This document shows positions 1-6,795 of a stretch of 11,986 nt of DNA, in pieces. This stretch comes from Hyphomicrobiaceae bacterium (GTDB taxonomy: Bacteria; Pseudomonadota; Alphaproteobacteria; Rhizobiales; Hyphomicrobiaceae). The notes beneath the pieces are model-generated. The model saw nothing but the letters and a program-made list of their open reading frames with translations. It was not told where the DNA came from and ran no database searches. Made by a program: the position numbers and the translations under genes. Numbering within the stretch: the first letter of the stretch is position 1; each line of letters starts with the position of its first letter. The stretch lies in the NCBI GenBank assembly GCA_020442225.1, contig JAGRKR010000656.1:1-11986 (forward strand). The letters run 5' to 3'.

Positions 1-767
1 TGCTCGTCGCGCTCGACGCGCGTATAGGGCTTGGCGTAGTTGCGCCGCACCAGCTCGGGATAGACGGCGAGGAACTGCTGCCCGACATCGCGCGTGAAGG
101 CGAACCCGGCGCTCCACCCGCCCTGCTCCCGGGTGGGCGTCAGATAGTCGTAGAAGATGCCGCCGATGCCGCGCATCTCGTTACGGTGCGGAAGAAAGAA
201 GTACTCGTCGCACCAGGACTTGTAGCGGTTGTAGTCGGCCACCGCATGCTGCGCACAGGCCTTCTCCATGGCCGCATGGAAGGTGCGGGTGTCGACATCC
301 TCCTGCGTGCGCCGGCTCGCCAGTACCGGCGTCAGGTCTGCACCGCCACCGAACCACCACTTGGTCGTGACCACGAACCGCGTATTCATGTGAACTGCGG
401 GCACGTTGGGGTTGCGCAAGTGCGCGATGAGAGAAACGCCGGAGGCCCAGAACCGGGGATCCTCGTCCGCACCGGGAATCTGCTTGCGGAACTCGGGCGA
501 GAACTCGCCGTGGACCGTTGACGTGTGCACCCCGACCTTCTCGAAGACGCGACCATGCATCATGCGCATAGTGCCGCCGCCGCCATCAGCGCCCGTATGG
601 TCGGTTCGCTTCCAGGGCTTGCGCTGGAACCGTCCCGGGGCGAGATCACAGTGCAGCGCCCCTGACGGCAGGGACTCCTCCAGCTCCTCGAATTTCCGGG
701 CGATGTCGTCCGCCAGGGTGCGGAACCAGTCGCTCGCCAGGGCTTTCCAGGTATCGAGATCGCTCAT
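1..767 (-). CDS. hemF: Oxygen-dependent coproporphyrinogen III oxidase (C-terminus cut off by window edge)
   Basis: This enzyme uses O2 to decarboxylate two propionates of coproporphyrinogen III to vinyls, giving protoporphyrinogen IX in haem synthesis; it is a cytoplasmic homodimer. The visible 255 residues are the N-terminal part of a protein usually near 300 residues; the reading frame runs off base 1. Family signatures are intact: the glycine run [12 protein letters not shown] at residues 59-70, the [19 protein letters not shown] signature at 112-130 carrying the conserved histidines, [11 protein letters not shown] at 137-147, and [11 protein letters not shown] at 199-209. The ATG at 767-765 is preceded by GAGG (complement of 773-776) with 5 nt spacing. 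It diverges from the ABC transporter gene across a 349-bp spacer. Being the O2-dependent type, it implies an aerobic or facultative lifestyle. No frameshift was seen. Confidence 0.96.
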   Translation of the reverse strand, partial: MSDLDTWKALASDWFRTLADDIARKFEELEESLPSGALHCDLAPGRFQRKPWKRTDHTGADGGGGTMRMMHGRVFEKVGVHTSTVHGEFSPEFRKQIPGADEDPRFWASGVSLIAHLRNPNVPAVHMNTRFVVTTKWWFGGGADLTPVLASRRTQEDVDTRTFHAAMEKACAQHAVADYNRYKSWCDEYFFLPHRNEMRGIGGIFYDYLTPTREQGGWSAGFAFTRDVGQQFLAVYPELVRRNYAKPYTRVERDE

Positions 768-972
768 AGTCGCCTCACGTTCCGAAATCCACACGCACCG
801 GCGAAACGTCCGCCGCCGCGCCGCCCGTCCTTGAAGGCCATCCCGACGCGGACCATATGCGATCTTGCGGCACGGCCGCCGCGGGTGGCACGCGACGCCC
901 TCGTGGCGCGGGTCGTGTGACCGCCACCGCGAATGCCGCACCAGATGTGCCGCGCGGACAGTAGATCAACAA

Positions 973-985
973 TCCATCTGATGGA
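973..985. repeat. Inverted repeat TCCATC-T-GATGGA
   Basis: This is a perfect 13-bp dyad with 6-bp arms around a central T, 131 bases upstream of the ABC transporter start. Its CCATC/GATGG core recurs in the next dyad. It could be an operator, but no regulator family is assigned and chance remains possible. Confidence 0.4.
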
Positions 986-999
986 ATTGCCTTGCGGGC

Positions 1000-1015
1000 G
1001 CCATCGTGGGATGGC
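1000..1015. repeat. Inverted repeat GCCATC-GTGG-GATGGC
   Basis: Perfect 6-bp arms enclose a 4-base loop. The arms repeat the CCATC/GATGG core of the dyad at 973-985, with the dyad centres about 28 bp apart. It may be a paired operator or a small RNA hairpin in the ABC transporter leader. Confidence 0.4.
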
Positions 1016-1022
1016 TCGCCTG

Positions 1023-1040
1023 GTCCGGCGGGCGCCGGAC
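1023..1040. repeat. Inverted repeat GTCCGGCG-GG-CGCCGGAC
   Basis: Perfect 8-bp arms are separated by 2 bases; as RNA this folds as a 7-bp stem with a GGGC loop. It lies 77 bases before the ABC transporter ATG. There is no U-tract, so it is not a typical terminator. It is a possible operator or leader hairpin, though the GC-rich background makes such repeats less surprising. Confidence 0.4.
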
Positions 1041-1103
1041 AACCGACTGGCCCCGCCGGCACCACCAAGGCGGCTCAATTCCCGGCTGGATAGGGGCGCG
1101 CCC

Positions 1104-1108
1104 AGGAG
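1104..1108 (+). promoter_or_regulatory. Ribosome binding site AGGAG for the ABC transporter
   Basis: AGGAG lies 8 nt before the ATG at 1117. It decides the start, because the open frame continues upstream to a GTG at 1006 that lacks a comparable site and would add 37 residues unlike the family. Confidence 0.75.
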
Positions 1109-1116
1109 TTCGTGCA

Positions 1117-2985
1117 ATGCTTCGCTGGTTCGAGAGCCGCATCGACCCCTTCGCCCAGCGCCAGGCGGAGCAGCCACCGGATTCGCTGCTGCGCTTCTAC
1201 TGGCATCACGTGGCGCCCGTCTGGCCGGCTTTCGCCGCTCTGGTCGTCATCGATTTCCTGGCGGCGCTGAGCGAGGTGGCGCTGCTGGCGTTCCTCGGCA
1301 AGCTCGTCGACATGATGAAGCTCGCCGACACGCCGGCCACGTTCATGGCGGACAACTGGTCCGCGCTGCTGATGATGGCCTTCGTCGCCCTGGCTGTCCG
1401 GCCGTTCCTGTTCACGGCCTTCGACATCGCCAAGAACCAGGTCATCGCCGCACCGTTCCAGACGCGCGTGCGCTGGAACTCCCACGCCTATGTGCTGCGC
1501 CAGAGCCTCGGCTATTTCCAGAACGACTTCGCGGGTCGCATCGCCAACAAGGTCATGCAGACGGCATCGGCCATGCGCGACAGCATCGTCCAGTTGAGCG
1601 ATGCCGCGGTCTACGTGAGCGTGCAGTGGCTGGCCGCCCTCGGGCTGTTCCTGGCGATCGACGTCTGGCTGGTGACGCCGCTGCTGGTGTGGCTCGCCTG
1701 CTATGCGAGTGTGCTCGTCTATTTCGTGCCGCGCATCCGCAAGCGGTCCATGGCCGCCTCCGAGGCGCGCTCCATGCTTCTCGGCCGCATCGTCGACAGC
1801 TACACCAACATCCTCACCGTCAAGCTGTTCGCCCACGCCGAGCGGGAGGACGCCTATGCCCAGAAGGCGCTCGCGGAGCAGACGGAGAAGCAGCAGGCCT
1901 CCCTGCGCCTCACGACCGCCATGACCGCCGTGCTGTTCACGCTCAACGGCCTGCTGATCACAGGCGCCACCGCGCTCGCGCTGACGCTCTGGAGCGCTGG
2001 CTCGGTCTCGCTCGGCGGCGTGGCGCTGGTCACGACCCTCGTCATCCGCATCTCGCAGATGTCGGGATGGGTGCTGTTCCTGGTCGCCGGCCTGTTCGAG
2101 AACATCGGCGTTGTCGAGGAGGGCATGGAGATGATCTCGCGCCCGCACCAGATCGTCGACGCACCCGATGCCAGGACGCTCGAGGTGCCTCGCGGCGAAA
2201 TCCGCTTCGAGGGGATCGGCTTCAACTACGGTAGCATCAAGGGGCTGCCGGGCGCCGACCCCAAGCGCATCATCGAAGGTCTGTCCCTGACGATCCGCCC
2301 CGGCGAGAAGGTCGGTCTGGTCGGACGCTCGGGCGCGGGCAAGTCGACGCTCGTCAATCTCCTGCTCCGCTTCTACGACCTCGAGCGGGGTCGCATCCTG
2401 ATCGACGGGCAGGACATCGCCAAGGTGACGCAGGAGAGCCTGCGGGCGAAGATCGGCATGGTCACGCAGGATACTTCCCTCCTGCACCGCTCCGTGCTCG
2501 ACAACATCCTCTACGGCCGCCCCGAGGCGGGCCTGGACGGCGCGATCGAGGCCGCCAGGCGTGCCCATGCGCACGAGTTCATACTCGGCCTCGAGGACAA
2601 GGACGGCCGCACCGGCTACGAGGCGCGGGTCGGCGAGCGCGGCGTCAAGCTGTCGGGTGGCCAGCGCCAGCGCATCGCCATAGCGCGCGTGCTGCTCAAG
2701 GATGCGCCGATCCTGATCATGGACGAGGCCACGAGCGCCCTCGACAGCGAGGCGGAGGGCGCCATCCAGGAGCAGCTCTTCAACCTGATGGCCGACAAGA
2801 CCGTGATCGCGATCGCTCATCGGCTGTCCACCATCGCGGCGATGGACCGGCTCATCGTGCTCGATGCGGGCCATATCGTCGAGGAAGGCACGCACGACGA
2901 ACTCTTGCGCAAGGGCGGCCACTACGCCAGTCTCTGGGCGCGCCAGTCGGGCGGCTTTCGCGCCCACGAGGCGGCGACGATATAG
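1117..2985 (+). CDS. ABC exporter half-transporter (fused membrane and ATPase domains)
   Basis: This 622-residue protein has the layout of a type I (type IV fold) ABC exporter: an N-terminal transmembrane domain (about residues 30-335, with hydrophobic stretches near 35-60, 82-100, 168-205, 270-292 and 300-325) followed by a nucleotide-binding domain (about 360-605). ATPase motifs are complete: Walker A GRSGAGKST at 403-411, Q-loop Q451, signature LSGGQ at 512-516, Walker B ILIMDE ending in catalytic E537, D-loop SALD, and H-loop H568. It should act as a homodimer in the inner membrane. The substrate cannot be read from sequence; the family includes lipid, multidrug and peptide exporters. The start is the ATG with an AGGAG site rather than the upstream GTG. 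It is followed after 66 bp by mobA on the same strand, possibly co-transcribed but with no obvious functional tie. Confidence 0.93.
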   Translation: MLRWFESRIDPFAQRQAEQPPDSLLRFYWHHVAPVWPAFAALVVIDFLAALSEVALLAFLGKLVDMMKLADTPATFMADNWSALLMMAFVALAVRPFLFTAFDIAKNQVIAAPFQTRVRWNSHAYVLRQSLGYFQNDFAGRIANKVMQTASAMRDSIVQLSDAAVYVSVQWLAALGLFLAIDVWLVTPLLVWLACYASVLVYFVPRIRKRSMAASEARSMLLGRIVDSYTNILTVKLFAHAEREDAYAQKALAEQTEKQQASLRLTTAMTAVLFTLNGLLITGATALALTLWSAGSVSLGGVALVTTLVIRISQMSGWVLFLVAGLFENIGVVEEGMEMISRPHQIVDAPDARTLEVPRGEIRFEGIGFNYGSIKGLPGADPKRIIEGLSLTIRPGEKVGLVGRSGAGKSTLVNLLLRFYDLERGRILIDGQDIAKVTQESLRAKIGMVTQDTSLLHRSVLDNILYGRPEAGLDGAIEAARRAHAHEFILGLEDKDGRTGYEARVGERGVKLSGGQRQRIAIARVLLKDAPILIMDEATSALDSEAEGAIQEQLFNLMADKTVIAIAHRLSTIAAMDRLIVLDAGHIVEEGTHDELLRKGGHYASLWARQSGGFRAHEAATI

Positions 2986-3006
2986 GTCGCGCTGCGATGG
3001 TAAACA

Positions 3007-3023
3007 CCGGCCGCCATGGCCGG
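3007..3023. repeat. Hairpin CCGGCC-GCCAT-GGCCGG in the ABC transporter/mobA spacer
   Basis: Perfect 6-bp arms enclose a 5-base loop, with a nested palindrome GCCATGGC at 3013-3020. It lies between the ABC transporter stop (2985) and mobA. There is no T-run after it, so it is at best a weak attenuator or processing site. It buries the in-frame ATG at 3016, which favours the later mobA start at 3052. Confidence 0.4.
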
Positions 3024-3051
3024 CAGTGAAGCGGGAACGGTTCGGATCGCC

Positions 3052-3693
3052 ATGAAACGCGAACGCAGCGACATCGTCGGCGTCGTCCTGGCCGGAGGCC
3101 TGTCACGACGCATGGGCGGTGGCGACAAGGGCCTGCTCGACGTCGCCGGCAAGCCGATGCTGACGCGGGTCGTCGAACGCCTGACGCCGCAGGTCTCGTG
3201 TATCGTCATCAATGCCAACGGCCCGCCGGAGCGGTTCGCCGGCTATGGCCTGCCCGTCGTGGCGGACCCCATCGACGGGTTCGCCGGACCACTCGCGGGC
3301 GTGCTTGCCGGCATGCGCTGGACGCGCGAAGCCATGCCGTCCGCCACTGCGATCGCTACCGTATCGAGCGACGCGCCGTTCATCCCGCTCGATCTCGTGG
3401 CGCGTCTGGCGCAAGCCGTTGGCGACCGCACCAACGCCATCGCCATCGCCAAGTCCGAGGGGCACCTGCATCCCGTCATCGGCCTGTGGCCGGTGGCGCT
3501 GGCGGACGACCTCGAGGCGGCGCTTGCCGATGGCGTCCGCAAGGTCCTCAACTGGACGGACCGCCACGGCACGGTGCCGGTGGCATTCGAGGCGGTCACG
3601 ATCGGTACGGCCGCGATCGATCCGTTCTTCAACGCCAATACGCCCGACGAGCTGGCGACGGCAACGCGCCTGTTGAGCGAGGGGCGGTCATGA
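3052..3693 (+). CDS. mobA: Molybdenum cofactor guanylyltransferase MobA
   Basis: MobA transfers GMP from GTP to molybdopterin, producing the guanine dinucleotide cofactor (bis-MGD) needed by formate dehydrogenases, nitrate reductases and DMSO-reductase-family enzymes; it is cytoplasmic. With the chosen start it has 213 residues, close to the usual 190-215. The nucleotide-binding signature VVLAGGLSRRMGGGDKG is at residues 11-27. GPLAGVLAG is at 79-87, SSDAPFIP with the metal-binding aspartate D107 is at 105-112, and the C-terminal NANTPDEL is at 194-201. An in-frame ATG at 3016 would add 12 residues; I prefer 3052 because the signature then begins near residue 11 as in homologues and the 3016 codon sits in a hairpin. 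The ribosome site is weak in either case (GGA at 3044-3046). Its end overlaps mobB by 4 bp. Confidence 0.93.
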   Translation: MKRERSDIVGVVLAGGLSRRMGGGDKGLLDVAGKPMLTRVVERLTPQVSCIVINANGPPERFAGYGLPVVADPIDGFAGPLAGVLAGMRWTREAMPSATAIATVSSDAPFIPLDLVARLAQAVGDRTNAIAIAKSEGHLHPVIGLWPVALADDLEAALADGVRKVLNWTDRHGTVPVAFEAVTIGTAAIDPFFNANTPDELATATRLLSEGRS

Positions 3694-4298
3694 CCCGCCC
3701 CAGCGCAGCCCGCAACACGCCGATGATCGGCATCGCCGGCTGGAAGAAATCCGGCAAGACCACGCTTACCGTGCGACTGGTCGAGGAGTTCACACGCCGC
3801 GGTCTGGTCGTCGCCACGCTGAAGCACGCCCACCACAGCTTCCAGATCGACGACGCCGAGACCGACAGCGCACGTCATCGCAAGGCCGGTGCGCGTCAGG
3901 TCGCCATCGTCTCCGGCCACCGCTGGGCCATGGTCCGCGAGCTCGAAGGCAGGCCGGAGCCTGATTTCGCCGATGTCGTCTCCTGGCTGGACCCGGCCGA
4001 TCTGATCATTGTCGAAGGCTACAAGTCGGCACCGATCCCCAAGATCGAGGCGCGGCGCACAGCCTCCGCCAAGGGTCGCCACCTCGCTGACGACGATCCC
4101 CTGGTCATCGCCGTCGCCGCCGATCACGACGTATCACCGACGCGGCTGCCCGTCTTCCGTCTCGACGACATCGCCGCCATCGCCGACTTCATCGCCCAGG
4201 CGGTCGGACCACTCCAGGCAAGCCGCGAGCCGCGCGACGCCTCGGCTCCTCCCGGCGAGACCGGCAAGGCCGCCGGCGGGCGGCGGAGCGCCACCTGA
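3690..4298 (+). CDS. mobB: Molybdopterin-guanine dinucleotide biosynthesis adaptor MobB
   Basis: MobB is a P-loop GTP-binding protein that assists MobA and cofactor delivery to molybdoenzymes; it is helpful but not strictly required in E. coli. The 202-residue product has Walker A GWKKSGKTT at 17-25, the family's KHAHH segment at 45-49 followed by a D-x-D/E-T-DS stretch, and the Walker-B-like LIIVEGYK at 105-112. The last 25 or so residues (after 175) are a Pro/Ala/Gly-rich tail beyond the usual fold. The ATG overlaps the mobA stop (ATGA) and is preceded by GAGGGG at 3679-3684, so the two are translationally coupled. The S8 protease gene starts 17 bp after its stop. The MobA/MobB pair points to a bis-MGD enzyme in the cell, and the right half of this window suggests formate dehydrogenase. 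Confidence 0.94.
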   Translation: MTRPSAARNTPMIGIAGWKKSGKTTLTVRLVEEFTRRGLVVATLKHAHHSFQIDDAETDSARHRKAGARQVAIVSGHRWAMVRELEGRPEPDFADVVSWLDPADLIIVEGYKSAPIPKIEARRTASAKGRHLADDDPLVIAVAADHDVSPTRLPVFRLDDIAAIADFIAQAVGPLQASREPRDASAPPGETGKAAGGRRSAT

Positions 4299-4315
4299 CA
4301 CGGAGACGCATACCC

Positions 4316-5200
4316 ATGCGCCTGCTGCTGCTGATCCTCTCGGTCCTGCTGGCCATCACCGCGGCCCGTGCCAGCGACGAGCCCCCTCGCGTACCGCCGG
4401 GACGGCACCCGGGCGGCGTCATCGTGGCTCTATTCGATACCGGCGTGAACTATACGCTGCCCGAGATCGCCGCCCGGCTCGCCCGCGATGGCGAGGGTGA
4501 TCTCGTCGGCTGGGACTTCGAGACCAACAGCCTCAGACCGTTTGACCGCCGGCCGGGCGACCCGCGCCCCAAGCCGCAACGCCACGGCACGACGGTGGCG
4601 AGCATCGTCATCAGGGAGGCACCGGCCGCCAGCCTGATGCCGCTCCGCTACCGCGCCAACGACCCGATGAGCTTCGCCCGCATGGTCGGCTTCGTCGCGC
4701 AAAGTCCCGCGCGCATCGTCGCCATGCCGCTCGGCGGTCCGCGCAAGGACGACTGGGAGCCATTCCGACGCGCCGCCCTGCTGGCCCGCAACGTGCTCTT
4801 CATCGTGTCCGCCGGCAACGACGGCCGGGACATCGACGCCCAGCCCATCTATCCCGCCGGCTTCGGCCTGCCCAATGTACTGGTGGTCGCCGCCACCGAC
4901 GCCTTCGGCCGCTTCACACCCGAAGCCAACTGGGGGGCGAAGACCGTCGACATCGCCACGCCGGCCGAGCGCATCGAGGCCTTGACGTTCGAAGGTGCGC
5001 GCACACAGGCCTCCGGCTCGAGCTTCGCCGTGCCGCGCATCGCCGCGCTCGCCGCGCGCCTGCTCGCCGCCGAGCCCAAGCTCGACGCCGTCGCGCTCAA
5101 GGCGCGGATCATCTCTTTTGCGGGCGCCAATCCCGGCGAGCGCACGCCGCGCACGCGCCACGGCTGGATTCCGGACCCGAGCCGTCCCGCCCGGCCTTGA
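4316..5200 (+). CDS. Secreted subtilisin-like serine protease (peptidase S8)
   Basis: The 294-residue protein has a clear signal peptide: a hydrophobic core LLLLILSVLLAIT at 3-15 and an Ala-Arg-Ala cleavage region at 17-19. A compact S8 catalytic domain follows, with the full triad: D41 in VALFDTGVNY, H90 in QRHGTTVASI, and S236 in ASGSSFAVP, plus the oxyanion asparagine N168 in SAGNDG. The usual His that follows the GTSxAxP motif is Arg here. There is no obvious long pro-domain, since the catalytic Asp lies only about 20 residues after the predicted cleavage site. The ATG has GGAGA at 4302-4306, 9 nt upstream. It lies 17 bp behind mobB and so is probably in the same transcript, though why a periplasmic or secreted protease would accompany Mo-cofactor genes is unclear. 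It converges with another secreted protease gene on the minus strand. Confidence 0.88.
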   Translation: MRLLLLILSVLLAITAARASDEPPRVPPGRHPGGVIVALFDTGVNYTLPEIAARLARDGEGDLVGWDFETNSLRPFDRRPGDPRPKPQRHGTTVASIVIREAPAASLMPLRYRANDPMSFARMVGFVAQSPARIVAMPLGGPRKDDWEPFRRAALLARNVLFIVSAGNDGRDIDAQPIYPAGFGLPNVLVVAATDAFGRFTPEANWGAKTVDIATPAERIEALTFEGARTQASGSSFAVPRIAALAARLLAAEPKLDAVALKARIISFAGANPGERTPRTRHGWIPDPSRPARP

Positions 5201-5247
5201 AGGCGCTCAGGCCGTGACGCCGGGCACGAGCGCGGCCCACAAACCGC

Positions 5248-6405
5248 TCAGCGTGGCCGTGCGGGCAGGCGCGGACCGCTTCCGGACTGCGGCGGCGGGC
5301 GTCGATCGGCGAGAAACCGCTCCGCCGCCTCGACCGCGCGTGGATTGTGCGCCTCGATGAGCGCGAGTGCGCGCGCGACGAGCGCGGAATTGCCGGTCCA
5401 CTTGCCAACCTGGATGGCGAAGCGGTGAACGGTGGGATCGCGCGGGATAACCTTCAGAAGCCAATCGAGGTGCGGCGTCTCCTCCTGCCAGCGGCGCTGC
5501 AAATGCAGGGCGACCACGAGGCCGACCCGCGTGTTGATGGCATTCGGATCGTCGGCCAGTGAGCGCTCGAACAGGGACACCGAGCGGGCGAGATCCCGCA
5601 TGCGGCCGACCGCCTGAGCGGCGAGATCCATGTGCTGGCGATTGCCGGTCGCGCTGCACCATCGTTCGAGCAACGCGACCAGCCGCGCCCGGTCCTCGGC
5701 GCGCGGACGCCGGGCTTCGTCCAGCACGCGATCACACTCGCGGTAGCTCTTGCCGAGCACGCCGCTGGCCTCGCGATGCTGCGGACCGGAACGGGCGCGC
5801 AGCCTGGCGAGCTCGGTGGCCGGGATCGCCTCGTAGCGTCCTTCGCCGCCCGAGGCGACGATGGCAACGAGGCGGCCGTCCTGGTCCACGAGCGCGCCGC
5901 CGCTGTTGCCCGGTTGCGTGTGCGCCGAGTGATGCAGACGCGCGAGCGCATGCCCCGTGGCCGGGCGGACCAGCACGCGGCCTTCCGCAAACACGGTAAT
6001 CTCACGACTGGCGACGTCCTGCCCCAACACGAAGAGGCGCGGCTCTGCCGCCAGCGCCGCCGGCGACAAGGTCGGCCCAGCCGGCAGCGTTGCCCGGACG
6101 AACACGAGATCGCCGGGGTAATCCGTCGCCAAGACCTCGCCCTTGACCGTTTTGCCGTCGCCCAAGCGGATGGTCAAAACCGCCTCGTCGGCCACAACAT
6201 GACGGTTGGTGACGAGCAGGTCGGGACCGATGCGGACCGCGCTCGCATAGGGCTGATAGCCCGCGACGGGGAACACGGCGGCCATAGCCTGGCAAACAGG
6301 GGCCGGCGCCCGGCAGGCCTCGCGCGCTGCCGCGGGGCGGCACGACGCCGCGATCAGGAAGACGGCGCACCAGCACAGCACTGCTGTGCCGGTCGTTCGT
6401 GACAA
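5248..6405 (-). CDS. Secreted trypsin-like serine protease with helical TPR-like C-terminus
   Basis: The chosen frame encodes 385 residues: a signal peptide (hydrophobic LCWCAVFLIAASC at 10-22, Ala-Ala-Ala at 25-27), then a chymotrypsin/DegP-like domain with H69 in VTNRHVV, D99 in DYPGDLVFV and S168 in QPGNSGGALVD. The arrangement resembles the trypsin_2 group of HtrA-like proteins, but I see no PDZ domain. Instead residues about 225-365 are helical and look like degenerate tetratricopeptide repeats (for example ARSVSLFERSLADDPNAINTR). The start is a TTG at 6405-6403 preceded by GAGG (complement of 6414-6417) with 8 nt spacing. A GTG at 6438 is the alternative. The frame stays open to 6729, but that extension is antisense to the DUF3144-like gene and is not protein-like. 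It likely acts in periplasmic proteolysis; the target is unknown. Confidence 0.85.
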   Translation of the reverse strand: MSRTTGTAVLCWCAVFLIAASCRPAAAREACRAPAPVCQAMAAVFPVAGYQPYASAVRIGPDLLVTNRHVVADEAVLTIRLGDGKTVKGEVLATDYPGDLVFVRATLPAGPTLSPAALAAEPRLFVLGQDVASREITVFAEGRVLVRPATGHALARLHHSAHTQPGNSGGALVDQDGRLVAIVASGGEGRYEAIPATELARLRARSGPQHREASGVLGKSYRECDRVLDEARRPRAEDRARLVALLERWCSATGNRQHMDLAAQAVGRMRDLARSVSLFERSLADDPNAINTRVGLVVALHLQRRWQEETPHLDWLLKVIPRDPTVHRFAIQVGKWTGNSALVARALALIEAHNPRAVEAAERFLADRRPPPQSGSGPRLPARPR

Positions 6406-6413
6406 GACGGGGG

Positions 6414-6417
6414 CCTC
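6414..6417 (-). promoter_or_regulatory. Ribosome binding site GAGG deciding the TTG start of the trypsin-like gene
   Basis: GAGG on the minus strand lies 8 nt before TTG (6405-6403). The TTG start gives a short positively charged n-region followed directly by the signal-peptide core, which the longer upstream frame does not. Confidence 0.5.
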
Positions 6418-6448
6418 GCGGTTAGCGTAGTTCCTCACGCGCTCGAGC

Positions 6449-6453
6449 AAAGG
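6449..6453 (+). promoter_or_regulatory. Ribosome binding site AAAGG for the DUF3144-like gene
   Basis: AAAGG abuts the ATG at 6454, too close to serve it, but lies 9 nt before the ATG at 6463. It therefore favours 6463 among three near-consecutive in-frame ATGs (6454, 6463, 6472). Confidence 0.5.
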
Positions 6454-6462
6454 ATGCCTCCC

Positions 6463-6795
6463 ATGTCTCCGATGAACCGCAAGGACCGGCTCGCCGCCCG
6501 TGCCCAGGGGCACCTCGACACCATGGCCTTCCTGAAGGTCGCCGACAAGTTCATCGACGTGGCCAACCGCGAGAACAAGCGCATCAAGGCCGACCAGCTC
6601 CACATGGCCTTTCTCTATGCCGCGGCGCGCTACAATGCCTTCGTCGCGAAGGCGGTGCTCGCCGTGCCTGATCAGGAGGCGTTCGTGCAGGAGATGGCCG
6701 GACACTACCAGGAGATGCTGCGGCAGCACCTCGCCGACCCCAGCGTCGGCTCCGGGCCGGCCGATGGCACCGGCAGCAGCCCGGGCGACGGCTAG
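6463..6795 (+). CDS. DUF3144-like small protein
   Basis: This is a 110-residue cytoplasmic protein without signal peptide or membrane segment. The segment FIDVANRENKRI at 30-41, the helix MAFLYAAARYNAFVAK at 48-63 and the later HYQEMLRQHL at 81-90 match my recollection of the DUF3144 family, whose function is unknown. The last 18 residues are a Gly/Ser/Pro/Asp-rich tail not needed for the fold. The start at 6463 is chosen from the ribosome site; 6454 would add three residues. It is divergent from the trypsin-like protease gene (57 bp between starts) and its TAG stop overlaps the TAG stop of the convergent DUF3306 gene in a shared CTAG. Context does not reveal a role. Confidence 0.78.
   Translation: MSPMNRKDRLAARAQGHLDTMAFLKVADKFIDVANRENKRIKADQLHMAFLYAAARYNAFVAKAVLAVPDQEAFVQEMAGHYQEMLRQHLADPSVGSGPADGTGSSPGDG

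Larger units (their letters stand above)
768..1116. other. Divergent intergenic spacer hemF / ABC transporter
   Basis: These 349 bases separate two outward-facing genes. Open frames exist on both strands, but their arginine- and glycine-rich translations resemble no family I recognise and look like GC-rich noise. The region must hold the start signals of both genes. It contains three short perfect inverted repeats close to the ABC transporter (listed separately). I could not recognise a convincing -35/-10 pair in it. Confidence 0.6.

Noticed and set aside
956..969. Possible FNR/FnrL box upstream of the ABC transporter
   Set aside because: Only the ATCAA half (965-969) is present; the expected TTGAT partner reads GGACA.
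764..1177. Minus-strand open frames in the hemF/ABC spacer
   Set aside because: Their products are Gly/Arg/Ala-rich with no recognisable domain. They run over both the hemF start and the ABC transporter start and have no supporting start signals.
1075..2967. 630-codon open frame antisense to the ABC transporter
   Set aside because: It mirrors a strongly supported gene with intact ATPase motifs. Its translation is Arg/Asp/His-rich with no family resemblance, as expected from GC-rich codon shadowing.
5201..5247. Bidirectional terminator between the two convergent protease genes
   Set aside because: GCGCTC (5203-5208) and GAGCGC (5228-5233) can pair, but the 19-base interior pairs poorly and no T-run follows on either strand.
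6406..6729. N-terminal extension of the trypsin-like protease frame
   Set aside because: It is antisense to the DUF3144-like gene and His/Glu/Val-rich without similarity, and it would put the signal peptide more than 100 residues inside the protein.
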